Shown here: in pieces, positions 16,210 to 27,800 of the stretch | How positions within the stretch are numbered: position 1 is the first letter of the stretch | Layout: every line of letters starts with the position of its first letter | DNA from: a virus | Reading direction: 5' to 3' (one strand) | DNA length: 47,102 nt | Virus record (IMG/VR): IMGVR_UViG_3300032820_001714 | Location: 1-47,102 of that record | The notes under the pieces: model-generated | What the model saw: only the letters and a program-made list of their open reading frames with translations | Databases searched by the model: none | Told to the model about the DNA's origin: nothing | Made by a program: the position numbers and the translations under genes

Positions 16210-18239
16210 TAGCTCGCCTCTGGTCCTGTGTATATAATATAGTTAATTGACATATATGGATTCATAATATCTGCAGGTGTTCCTAATGTTACTTGTTGAT
16301 CAGTTAATACACCACCACTTGTTGGATAGGCTTGTCCTGCACCTGTCCCAGTTGGTGCATCATATACAATGCCTTCTGCATCATTAGGTGTTCCTTGAAT
16401 ATCTCTAATAACATAATATTGATCGCCACTATCACCTCTTAAATCGTGTTCGTGTTCTGGTAAATTTGTAAGTGCTATACTTTGTGTTTCTTGTCCTGAA
16501 TGTGTTCCTATATTATCAGCCGCCGAACTTGTAACTACATTAGCACTTGTACCATTCATGTTATCTAAACCTAATGGGAATCTACCTCTTAAATCTGGTA
16601 AACAGAAAAATCCTGCTGTAACTAATCCTTGATCTTTAAAATTATATTCAATAGCACTAAACAAATTTTGATATAATGCTATAGGAACTTCACGTCCATC
16701 ACAAAGTAACCAAGTAGGAGGAGCAAGTACTCCACCATATGGAGTAATCATTCCGATTGGCATTGTTGGTATTGAAGCAAACAAGTTCTGTCTATTAACT
16801 TTAAATACACCAGTATCTCCGCTTACTCTATTAACTAATATCTCATCATCAACTTGACTAGTAGCACTTTCTGTTTTATCAGCAATAAAACTATTTGCAA
16901 TAGTTGTTGTAAATGTTTTAGTACTTTCATCTTGTCCATCAAAACTAAATGACGGTGCTGAAACATCTCCTATCATTTGGAACGTTGTTGGACTTGCAAG
17001 TTTATCTGCTGATCCTGAACGTCCGCTAACTGTACCTGTAATATTTCCTGTTAAGTTACCTATAAAATTCTGTGCATGAACATTTAACCATTGTTCATTT
17101 GCAGTTCCCAAATTCCGTGCTAGTGTTAAGTTAGGAACAATATTTTGCGTTGTAAGTAATCCTGCAATATTACTGTCGCCGCCGACAAATAATTTTTTCG
17201 CAATTCCTACGCCACCTTTTGTTGTAATACTTCCTGTACTAATAGTTGACGCATCTGTAGTTCCTTCTACTAACAATGCACTATCAGTTTGGATATTACC
17301 TACAACATCTAATGACTGGTCTGGTGATAAATTATTAATACCTACTCTAGCTTGTGCATCAATTCTAACAACTGTTTTAATTTCGCCAGCATCATTAACT
17401 CTTATATCAATATTAGATCCTGATGTTTGATGGGCAATAATACCTGCTTGGCCTTCAACGCCAATTGACATGGCACTATCCGCTCCAATAATAATACCTG
17501 AATTGTTTTTAATTTTAAGTGGAAATAAACTTGTACTGAGTACATCATTTCTTAAAAAACTAGACGCTGTTACTACTGCACCAGATACAATTAAATTTTC
17601 TGCTTTTTCTGCCGTACCGTAATATTTTCCTGAACCATCGCCTGTAATATTAGTTGTACTTAAATTATATCCTGGAAAAATCTCAGTGAACCCAGTAATA
17701 ACACTCTTTGGTGTAAATTTTTCTGTTGAGATTATTGCAAGTATTTTTGCTTTAACTTCTACCTCTAAAACTGTATAAGAAACATTATCTGTTCCAATAA
17801 GGACTGCTGGCTTAATACCTGTTGACAATCCGTCACTAAATGTTGGACCTACTAAAATCCATCCCGAACCAGTGTAAAGATAAAGTTGTTGATTATCTGT
17901 ATCAACCCAAAGGTCACCTACTACTGATTGATTAGCGGCAGGTTCGTTTGTTGCTTTTTTTAATCCACTTGCAGAAATCCAGTTTGTACCGTCATAAATT
18001 TTTAATTGGTCAACACCTACAGTAGTATCATACCATAGTTGACCTTCTACAGGATTTCGTGGTGATGTATTAAAAGCAAAATTTTCTAATAAGTGTAAAA
18101 AGTTATCCGCAATGGCAGTACCATAAGCAGTAGTATTACGTCCAGGTATATCTAAACTAGTAACCTGGTTGATAGTATTATCTTCAACTGTAATAGTACC
18201 CTTATTTGCTAGGTCAGTATGTGATACTAAATATGCCAT
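16209..18239 (-). CDS. Short-tail-fibre-like protein with tail-collar domain (fibre C), 676 residues
   Basis: The third fibre of the family. The shared N-terminal domain reads I-P-G-R-N-T-T-A-Y-G, L-L-E-N-F-A and G-Q-L-W-Y-D, then G-D-L-W-V-D and Y-T-G-S-G-W. A beta-rich shaft follows. From about residue 495 there is a phage tail-collar domain: P-I-G-M-I-T-P-Y-G-G, W-L-L-C-D-G-R-E-V, and L-P-D-L-R-G-R-F-P-L-G-L-D. Past this, L-P-E-H-E-H-D supplies a His pair like that used for metal binding in T4 gp12-type fibres. The protein ends P-Y-M-S-I-N-Y-I-I-Y-T-G, the usual collar ending. It may be the functional equivalent of T4 gp12, the short fibre that locks on to the cell. Confidence 0.82.
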   Translation of the reverse strand: MAYLVSHTDLANKGTITVEDNTINQVTSLDIPGRNTTAYGTAIADNFLHLLENFAFNTSPRNPVEGQLWYDTTVGVDQLKIYDGTNWISASGLKKATNEPAANQSVVGDLWVDTDNQQLYLYTGSGWILVGPTFSDGLSTGIKPAVLIGTDNVSYTVLEVEVKAKILAIISTEKFTPKSVITGFTEIFPGYNLSTTNITGDGSGKYYGTAEKAENLIVSGAVVTASSFLRNDVLSTSLFPLKIKNNSGIIIGADSAMSIGVEGQAGIIAHQTSGSNIDIRVNDAGEIKTVVRIDAQARVGINNLSPDQSLDVVGNIQTDSALLVEGTTDASTISTGSITTKGGVGIAKKLFVGGDSNIAGLLTTQNIVPNLTLARNLGTANEQWLNVHAQNFIGNLTGNITGTVSGRSGSADKLASPTTFQMIGDVSAPSFSFDGQDESTKTFTTTIANSFIADKTESATSQVDDEILVNRVSGDTGVFKVNRQNLFASIPTMPIGMITPYGGVLAPPTWLLCDGREVPIALYQNLFSAIEYNFKDQGLVTAGFFCLPDLRGRFPLGLDNMNGTSANVVTSSAADNIGTHSGQETQSIALTNLPEHEHDLRGDSGDQYYVIRDIQGTPNDAEGIVYDAPTGTGAGQAYPTSGGVLTDQQVTLGTPADIMNPYMSINYIIYTGPEAS

Positions 18240-18243
18240 TTAC

Positions 18244-18858
18244 TTACGCCTCATTAAAGCCAGTTAGACTTTGTACCCTTACGGTATAATCTATTTGAAT
18301 TAATCTATTTAAACTCTTCTGTACTGGGTGAAAAACTACATGAGTTAACAATCTGCCAGTTCCTGATTTTGCATAACTTATAAGACCTAGCTCATCAAAT
18401 ACATAAAGGCTTTCACTTCCTGTTGCATTATCAATTGCATCTTGTCCGCTAGGCTCACCATAGTCTAGTAAACAAGTTGCTAAAATATCTGTATAATTTG
18501 TACCACTAACATGACGAGTTTCTAGCTTATTTCTTGTAGGATCTGTATTGTTAACTGAATTATCATCAATTATTTTAGTGTACGTTTGACTATATAAACT
18601 AGCATTAGTACCTGTTGAATTAGGTGACAAATATGTAATAATTCCTGTAGGATCTACAGAAGTACCACCGTTCCCAAAAACCATACTATTAACAAACCCT
18701 TCACCTTGGTTTGCTAAACTATCTGCTAACGCAAGACTCATATTTTCATAATGAATCGCATTTCGCTTATCTACGAAGATTTTGCCCGAATCCGGGTCAT
18801 GAATTTTAATGTGTCCTTGTAAAAGTACACCGTTTTGCTCATTAAAGTTATCTATCAT
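18244..18858 (-). CDS. Putative baseplate/fibre-associated structural protein, 204 residues
   Basis: I do not recognise a named T4 equivalent. The N-terminus contains G-H-I-K-I-H-D-P-D-S-G-K and N-A-I-H-Y-E-N-M, a pattern I recall from marine T4-like structural proteins near the baseplate. The middle has M-V-F-G-N-G-G-T-S-V-D-P and a Thr/Asn-rich beta region, and the C-terminal part holds further strands. There is no signal or membrane segment. A ribosome site AGGA and a late-promoter-like AATAAATA lie before the ATG. It leads the transcript that continues into fibres C and B. Position just after the giant structural gene suggests it links baseplate and fibres. Confidence 0.55.
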   Translation of the reverse strand: MIDNFNEQNGVLLQGHIKIHDPDSGKIFVDKRNAIHYENMSLALADSLANQGEGFVNSMVFGNGGTSVDPTGIITYLSPNSTGTNASLYSQTYTKIIDDNSVNNTDPTRNKLETRHVSGTNYTDILATCLLDYGEPSGQDAIDNATGSESLYVFDELGLISYAKSGTGRLLTHVVFHPVQKSLNRLIQIDYTVRVQSLTGFNEA

Positions 18859-18876
18859 ATTAATATCCTACAAGTG

Positions 18877-18884
18877 TATTTATT
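18877..18884 (-). promoter_or_regulatory. Late-promoter-like AATAAATA
   Basis: Minus-strand AATAAATA, 7 of 8 bases of the T4 late box, 19 bases before the ATG at 18858. It overlaps the last codons and stop of the giant gene, so the fibre transcript would start inside the end of that gene. Confidence 0.55.
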
Positions 18885-21800
18885 TAGGTAACGTTGCCTC
18901 TGCACTTCTTAAGAAACGTCCTATTGTATTTTCCTGTCTATGCAACGGAACTCCTGGATCAGTCCATAGTTTTCCGAGCTTTCTCACCACTATAATTTTA
19001 CTATTAATAGCTGGTGTATCCAACATTGTAACCGTTGAAGTTGTTCCATCCACACTAAATTCAGCGGGTAATGTAACATCTGCTTCAGGACTATCTAAAT
19101 TAACAGTTTCATCAAATGAGCTAATTGCATTCTTACGTAATCGCTTACCTGCTACAAAAATCTCAAACTCATTTACAGATTTTGGTATAAAATCTACTGT
19201 TATAGCCGCTGTTGAGCCGTCTGCATCAAACACTTCAGTTAGTATTTCATCCTTATAAGGTACTGTTTGCGGAGTACTTTGATCAAACACATCTGACCCT
19301 TTCTTATGTAACTCTGCAATACCTGTGCCTAATGTGCCTCTACGTAACTGCCTAATAGCATTACCTTCTTTTAGGTAATATTCTATACGCTCTCCATTTA
19401 TGAAAATTATACCAGGAATCCCTTTATCTTTATTAGGAAGTGGCAAATTATCATAATTTGTTACATAAATCTTAGTATCGTACCAATTTAAGTCTTCTGC
19501 TAAAGTGTATTTATTATCATCTCCAAGGCGCTTATAATGTGTTCTATTAAGCATATCCTTGAAAATTCTAAATCCAAATTTAGGAATCATTACAGGATTG
19601 GTAAAGTGTATAACTTCTATCGTATCATTAGTATCGATATCAACTACAATTCTAATATGTTTTTTATCATCTGTAACATAGTAATCAATACTTGGCGTTA
19701 ATAATACATCATTTAAACTAATCCATACATACTCAGCATCAATGGCTTCTTCACGTAATCTAATTATTCCATTAGTTAATTGATGATACTCTGTATAACT
19801 ATCTGTTCCAATTGTAACAGGATTTCTAGCTACTACATCAAATGTTTCTCTTTCTATTTTTCTAATATCATGCTTACTAAACTGATAAACAGTTAAAGTT
19901 TCACCATTAGCTAGAGGAGTATCTAAATAAACTTCATCAGGTGTACTAACAAATAAACTTGTTTGCTGATCAAAAAATCCTAATTGATAAGCACCACTAT
20001 CAATAACAAACACTTCTAACTTATCTCCAACTGCTCCAATGCCAGCAAATAATACAACTGATCCATTAAACGTGTCCCAACGCCACTGTTGGTTTAACTC
20101 TATCGCAACGCCATTTAAAAAGACTTTAACATTTTCAGCACTAATTGTTGCTGTTGAAATTTGCCATTGTCTTAATTGATATTCACGTCCTAAAACAACT
20201 GTAAATTGTTGATTGTAACCTGCATTTAAAATCTTATTACCAACTTTAACTATAATATTATGACTAGTTGGTTTACTAGCAAATGGTGTTTGACTTAAAG
20301 TAAATTTCGTTGTAACGCCATTACCTGTAAAATCATCTGTTGTTACCTGACTAAATGCTTGGCTAGTACTATCATAAATTACATATTGAATTACAGCACC
20401 AGGATTAGGAACTGTTCCTAATTTAAATACAGCTCTATTTGGAGTTTCATAAGTGTCATCTGTTTCATCTAAATCAGTCTGTACTGTTTCACCATCTACT
20501 GTTAATGTATATGTTAATCCTGTTTTATAAAGAACAGGTGTTACAAATTGTGACGTTGATCCATCACCTACAAACTTGTCTAAGTCAAAAATCTTTTCTC
20601 CATTGTTAGACATTGTTGAAATATGTATTGAGTCGCCGGTTTGTACTGGATTAGTAAATACAACTTGTTTAGTTTGATAGTTTACAGTAAAGTCTGTTTG
20701 AGGAATTAAAATATTTCCATTTAGTTTTACAAATAAATCATTTTGACTTGCAGGTAATCTAGTAACAGAATATCCAGTAACTGCTTGGTCACCAATATAA
20801 TTATGACTACTAATAATACTTGATCCATCTGCTGTTCTATCATAAACTTTAAAATCAACAGTATCCATAATTTGTCCTGGAACTAATTCTTCAGGACCTT
20901 TAGAGGATAATACTGTAACAAACCCATCACCATCAACAACTATTTCTTCTGATAAAATTCCTTTAGCTGTTGAGTAAGCTAAATCGCCACCTTGTAATGC
21001 TGTATCATAAGCATCAGGGTCTGGAACAAAACTACCATCACTACTTGCTTTTCTAATAATAATTACATCATCAGCAACTGTTGGAATTAATTCTTCATTT
21101 ATTTGAATTGTTTGTGTAACACCATCACCTACAATTGATTCCATTACTGCATTTGGATTACCTGTTACACCAATAGTACTTCCATCAAATTGTGGATCGT
21201 CTACACGTATACCATTTTTATAAACATTGTAAGTTACACCATCTTCTAATGGTTTACTGAGTTCAAATACATTTGTACTCCCATCTAATGTAAATACTTC
21301 GTCTTCATATGTATTATCAAACGTATCCCACGTTGATGTAAACCAAGGTTGTGAGAACCAACCTGCTCCGCCACCAAAATCAAAAGCTCTAACTTCTACA
21401 CCACCATAATCAATACCATCCATTAATTGTGCTATATCATTTCCAAGCATTCCGTCAGTTGGTTTATAAAATAAATTAATACGATCTTGTGCTTGAAGCA
21501 TATCAACAGCTTTACTATACTTGATTACTATTGACGCATTAAGTTTAGGAGGTTCTGTAAAAAATATTTCTCCTGTATATCTTGTATATCCTTTAGTTGT
21601 GTCTGCAACGTTTTTAAAAGTATATTCACTCGTTAATGCTTCAACATCGCTAATAGTAATATAAATCTGACTTGGTCGTAAATCCATAGGCCACTTTAAC
21701 GAAATCTTTTGCTTACTTGCATTACCAGTAAACGATTCAGTTTCTTCAAGAGTTGTAATTAAAAATGTTCCTGTAACCCTATCAAATCTTGATATAATAT

Positions 21801-24800
21801 GAGCATTACGTACTTTTCCATTACCAAGTTTAGCAGAAACAACAGCCGGTACACCGCCATCAGATTGTGTTCCATTAACTGCAACTGTTGGTGCTGATAA
21901 ATATCCTGAACCAACATTTGTTATTTTAATGTGTGTAATTTTTCCACCTGTACCAATGTATGCTTGTGCTTTAGCACCTGTTCCGCCGCCACCACTTAAT
22001 GTAATGACAGGAATCTCAAGATATTTTGTTCCACCATTTTTAATCTGGATCTCTTCAACTTCATAACCTAAGTTATCTTTCCAATGTTTATTTGGATAAT
22101 TTATAAGTCCAGGATCTACACCATATAATGCATCATCTTTAACTTTTAATGACGCCGGTATAATTCTTCCAGCTTGTATATCATAAGCTGGAGGTAAATC
22201 AAAATCTGTTGTTACTGATTGAGTATTATCTAATTTTGTATAAGAAGTTAAATATTCTCTAATTTTAGTTTTATACGGTTTAGTTTCTTCAATAAATTTT
22301 TCATAACTTGGAAGATTATCATTTTGGAATGTAATTTTTTCAGCTAAATCTCCAATGTTATGTTTTGCTTTAAGGAAACTTGTTTTAAATGCCCAGTCAA
22401 CAAATTTTTGTTCAGAAAGCACATAACGTAAACTTGACAAGAATAATTTATTATATTCAACTGCAAGATCATTTATAAAAATATCATCACGTAATGCTTC
22501 TAAGATTAATCTAAATTCATGAACTGGTTGATTATCATAATTAGATGTATCATAACTTAAACTATCATAACCTATATACCAACCTTGATAATTATATAAA
22601 CTTGAAGAAAACTGTATTGTTCCGTTTTCCCTACCAATTGTTTCATAATTTGTAGTATAATCTACATCAGGAACATCATTGATTTTTTTCAATAGTAACC
22701 AACCACCTGAACCAACTGTTTTAATTTTAACAACATCACCTAGAGTATCGTCTAATGCAGTTAGTTGATAACTTTCATCAATTAAATAATCTACCTGTGT
22801 AAACTTATTATATCCTGTTGCGTACCAGTTAGCATAATGCCAATATGCAGGAACATTAAATGCCTGACTATCTGTTCTTTCCCATAATTCAGATACAGAA
22901 TTATAAGCATGAATAGACCATTTGTCACCAATACTTTCGTCTGCTTTAATAAGTGTGCTATATTTTCTAACTGTTAATTCTGTATTTAAACTATACTCTC
23001 TACCAGAGTGTTTTACAGTTACAGTAGAAATTTTTCCTAAAGTATCAATTGTTATAATAAGTTCAGCACCTTGCCCGTTACCTACTTTACTAAATTGGTA
23101 TGTTGGTGCTACTTTATAACCTCTACCAGGATCAGCAATATCAACTCTAGCTAATCTACCATTTTCCCAAATAGGTGTTAAGACTGCTTGTTTAACATTT
23201 GCAGTACCAACAAATACTATTTCTGCATAGATATCAACAGCTTGATCAAATTTGCCAGAATTAATAGTTGGCATTGGATCAATTGTACCCAATTTATTAA
23301 GATCGTATTCATCAACAATAATATGTTGTATAAGAACTCTATTAACTCTTTCAATAAGTTGTTTTACTGCTTCAAGTCTGTTTACAAACCAACTTTGTCG
23401 TGGTCTATTTAAAATACCGTATTTTTCTTTTACACTTAACTCAGGATTCGGAACTGCTCTATAATTTGTGTCCCAACCAATTAAACTATCAAACCACTTA
23501 CGTTCTACATCTGCTTTTGGCTTACTAGTTTTTAATCCTTCACTTATAAGTTGATATTCATTATGAATATTAGTATAAACAGGAATAGTCCAGTAGCGGA
23601 AATTAACTGCTGAATCATTAGCAGTAAATAATGCATCACAATTATACAATGCAAATCTACTATCACTATACAATGCCGCATACTTATAACCTTGAGCTTT
23701 AGGATCTTCAATTAATTGTGCTACATCATATGCACTTGTTTTTCTCCAATCCATAGAAGGAATATGTTTTTTATTTTTAACCCAATAATAATACTGAGTT
23801 GAAAAACTTTGTGCTTGTTTGTTATAAATTTGTCTTGTTGATAATGTACTATCATCAGCAAACTTAGGTTGTCCACTAATTCCTTGTGCTAATCCTTCTT
23901 CTGTATCTGCTAATTCTGACCATTCAGATGGTTTAAGTGTTGTTTCAACCCATTCATAAATATCAATTGACGCTCCTTTAAATAACTTACCCCAAGTTGC
24001 TGTTTGATAAATTATACTTCCTTGATAAGGATTATGATATTTTGCCGTACTTAAATCCCACCATATTTTTCCAACATAATTTTTGCCCCAGGCCGCGGAT
24101 TCATCAACAACAGATATTGTTCCACCTATTGTATATGTTGCTGGGTCATATAATGTTTTAAAAGCAATTTCTTCTTCGGCACTACCTGCAATTTTTCCTT
24201 GAACTGGGTCAATATAATCTATTTGGCTAGTAAGTACATTCTTTGAAGTATTATAAACAAATACACCTTTAAATTTTGATACATCAACTTGATCAAGTGG
24301 GTATCGTAATGTTTGCCATGACAAAACATCTCTATTACGTCTAAAATCAATTATAGTTCCCTGATAATTGTCTCCAGGAGTAGTAGTTAATTCTGGCATT
24401 GAAACATAAACATGATTATCTGTAAATAATAAATAATCACCGAAGCGTCTTGTTACAGGATTATTATAAACAAATTTTTCACTATAAAGTAATGTATCAT
24501 TAAATCTTTGGAAAATAAGAACTTGTCCACTATCTTCATTTGAAGTTTTATACTGAGTAAGATTATTATCAAACGATGTAGGTAAAACTGTAGTATTTGC
24601 ATCAAATGTTGTTGTTGATATAAGATCACCACCACGTGATGAAACAGCTAAATTATCTTTATCAAAATCTAATGTTGCTCCGAATCTTTCTGCTACATCG
24701 TTTTCTGGACTATAAAGTGTTTGTGACCATATGAAGCTACCCGCTACTTGCCTATACACATAAACAGCACCATTGTTAGTATCTATTTCATCTTGTAATG

Positions 24801-27800
24801 GGGCTCCAACTGCAACTATAGTTCCATCATCTGAAACTGCAATAGCATTTCCAAACCCTATACCTGCTTTAGGTGTTACTATTACTTGACTAAATTCATA
24901 ATGACCGTTGTTTATTCTGTATATAAGAACTTTAGGATCACTATCAGTAAACTCAGCTACAACAACTAAAATGTTTCCATCTTTATTAATTGTAAACGGA
25001 GTAGCAAAACCCGTTAATGTAGTATGATCTACAATAGTTTCGTCGTCAACTGTTAACCCTAAATCATTAGGAACATATCCTACATAATCTATATGACTTG
25101 ATAATTGTGTCCATAACGATGAATCAAATGCACCAGCTGGTAAATTAGTTTTACTTTGATAAAAATACTGTTGATGTAAAACAATATCATTTTCAAAATA
25201 TGCTACAGTATCACTAAACACACCTTTATAATTTTTATCTTTGCCAACTGCATAATCATATGATATTCCATCAGCATCAGTACCATGATTATAAAAATAT
25301 ACCCTACCAGCAGTTCCAACTGTACTACCATCATATTCTACGCCTGAACTTACATGAAGATAATGTAACTTACTATTTGTAGCAAATTCTAATTGCTTAC
25401 CGAAGTATTTGAAACCAAAAGTATTACTATCCTCTTCGGCCGCATACTCAGAAACATATCCATGATTTAACGAATACTCACCATTGGCTGTTTTATCATA
25501 AGTTAAAATTATTCCTTGGTTAACATAAGCACTTGCCACACCTTCAGTATGGGCCTGAATATTAAATGTTTGTACCCAGTCTTTGTTTAATGGTGTTGGA
25601 TAATTTGGTATTCTAGAAATTCCGCTAACTGTACTGCTAGAATAAAAATGTACTTCTAACTCGTTTTGAAAAGCCGGCGAAGTAACAGGTAACTGAGACG
25701 AATCCGTGTTTTTAATAACAACCATTTTACCTGCAATCGATGAATCCATATCTGCATGATCTAATCTCCCTGATAAACGATTAACACCAGAACTAATAGC
25801 ATCTTTAATACTAAGAGTACTACTAGCACTATTATTAAATCCGAAGCTAAATGTCCCTACCCTATCTTTTACATAAAGGCGGCACGTTAATAATTGTTCT
25901 TGTAAATACGTTACTTCGGCTGTAGCGCCTGTGGTGTCATCAATAATAATTTCACCTACTTGAGGAATATAAGGATTTCCTAAATTGTCAAAATTTGTAA
26001 ATGTAACATCAATAAATCCACTCCATAAGTCATATACAGCATGAGCTGAATTTACATATGAAAATGTTAAACCTAATGATGCAGGATCAAATACTGAGAT
26101 AGGTGCAACACCTCCTCTAATAGTATTAAGCCACATTGTAAAGTTATCTGTTACATTAAGAGTATCTGTAAAAACTTTTGCTCCTCTTATAAACCAAAGC
26201 TCACTTAAATTAGGCAATCCTTGTTTATCATAATAACTTAAATGACCTAAACGACCGCCTCTGGTAGGATCAAGAACTAAACTTAATGCACGAACATCAT
26301 CCATTGTATTACCAAAGACAACAGGTGAACGTGATTCAGCTTGAGTAATAAAATCTTGTCCTATAAGATTAGGTATTGAAATCTGTTGAGCTGACGTAAC
26401 TGTTGTAGTAAATGCTGGAATCCCATCAATCTTCCACCAACCGCCAAATGTGTCTGCCGCTGAAGCTGGTCTAATTAATTCAAAGTCTCCACAACTTACT
26501 GCATTGTAGAAAAGTTCACCAGTAGGATCAAATGCACCACTAACATCTGTCATATAAATTATTGATTGACTAACATTTTCAATTCGAATATATGCTATTT
26601 CACCAACCGCAGTATCTGATGATAATGAATCACCAACTGTTGGAATACGTATTAAATTATCAATGTACAATACTGCATCAATTTTATTTGCAATAACTTT
26701 CTGTCCTTCAAGTGCCGCAACACCTGGACCTGTATTCCCCCAAGGTAAAACACCATTTGGATAATTTTGTGAAAATTCGTTCCAATTAAGAACTACTTTA
26801 TCACCATCTGTTGATCCTTCATATTGTGCAAGTGGGGCTCTAATTAATACGTGATCTGTAGAAACATCTATTCCATAGTCACCTCTTATAGCGTAAACTA
26901 TAGTAGGGTATGAATTATTACCTATATCATAATTTGCTTCTTCTATAAACGATGTTGACCAAAAACTTGGAAACGTTAATGCACCGGTTGCCGCTGAGAT
27001 TGGAAATTGTGCTTCCCAGGTTGTTTCTGAATACTTAACAATGTCTCCAGCAACATAAGGTAATCCTCCATCAAAGTCGCCTTTGAATTTAGTTTTTACA
27101 TAACTGGCATTTGGAGCGCCAATAACTAAATGATCTCCATTATCAGTTAATGCAATACTAGAACCAAATTTTCCTGGTCCTGTATAAAGTCCATTAGGTG
27201 CTGAAATTGTTTGTCTATGATAATAATCTACATTATCTGCAACTCTATTAAAAACATAAACTTTTTCTTGCTCACTTGCTGATGCAATTAAAATAGTATT
27301 TCTTTCATCAGATGCAATAACTTTACCAAATAAATGATCTTCCCCAGGTGCTAAATTAGAAATTAATTGGTGTGAACTATATGTTGGTTTATTTTGTAGT
27401 ACGATCCACTTACCAGTATCATCATCATCAACCCAAATTAATTCACCTACTTGTAATTCACTATTAATAATTCTAGTATTTGCATCTGCCATAGAAGCAA
27501 CTCTAGCCGAAACAAATTTTGTAATAAATCCTTGTTTTGTAGTATCAAAGTTTTCTGATAGTTCTACATCTGGAGTTTCACCATTTGCATAACAAATTAT
27601 AGTATCTAATGATACACTTTTAACTTTAAAGAATTTTTCAATTGGTTCAGCTTCGTCCTGGCCGACATCAAGAATACCTATAATATCATTAGCTTCGTAT
27701 CTTGCTTGTGTCTTAAGTTGTAATGTAGTTGTCCCAGCTGTAGTATCTGAACTTACTGCTATAACATTATCTGTTGTTCTAACATATTTGACAACATCCC

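Noticed and set aside
24453-24635. Minus-strand frame of 60 codons inside the giant gene
   Set aside because: It is a shifted-frame shadow; the giant frame runs straight through with propeller motifs on both sides.
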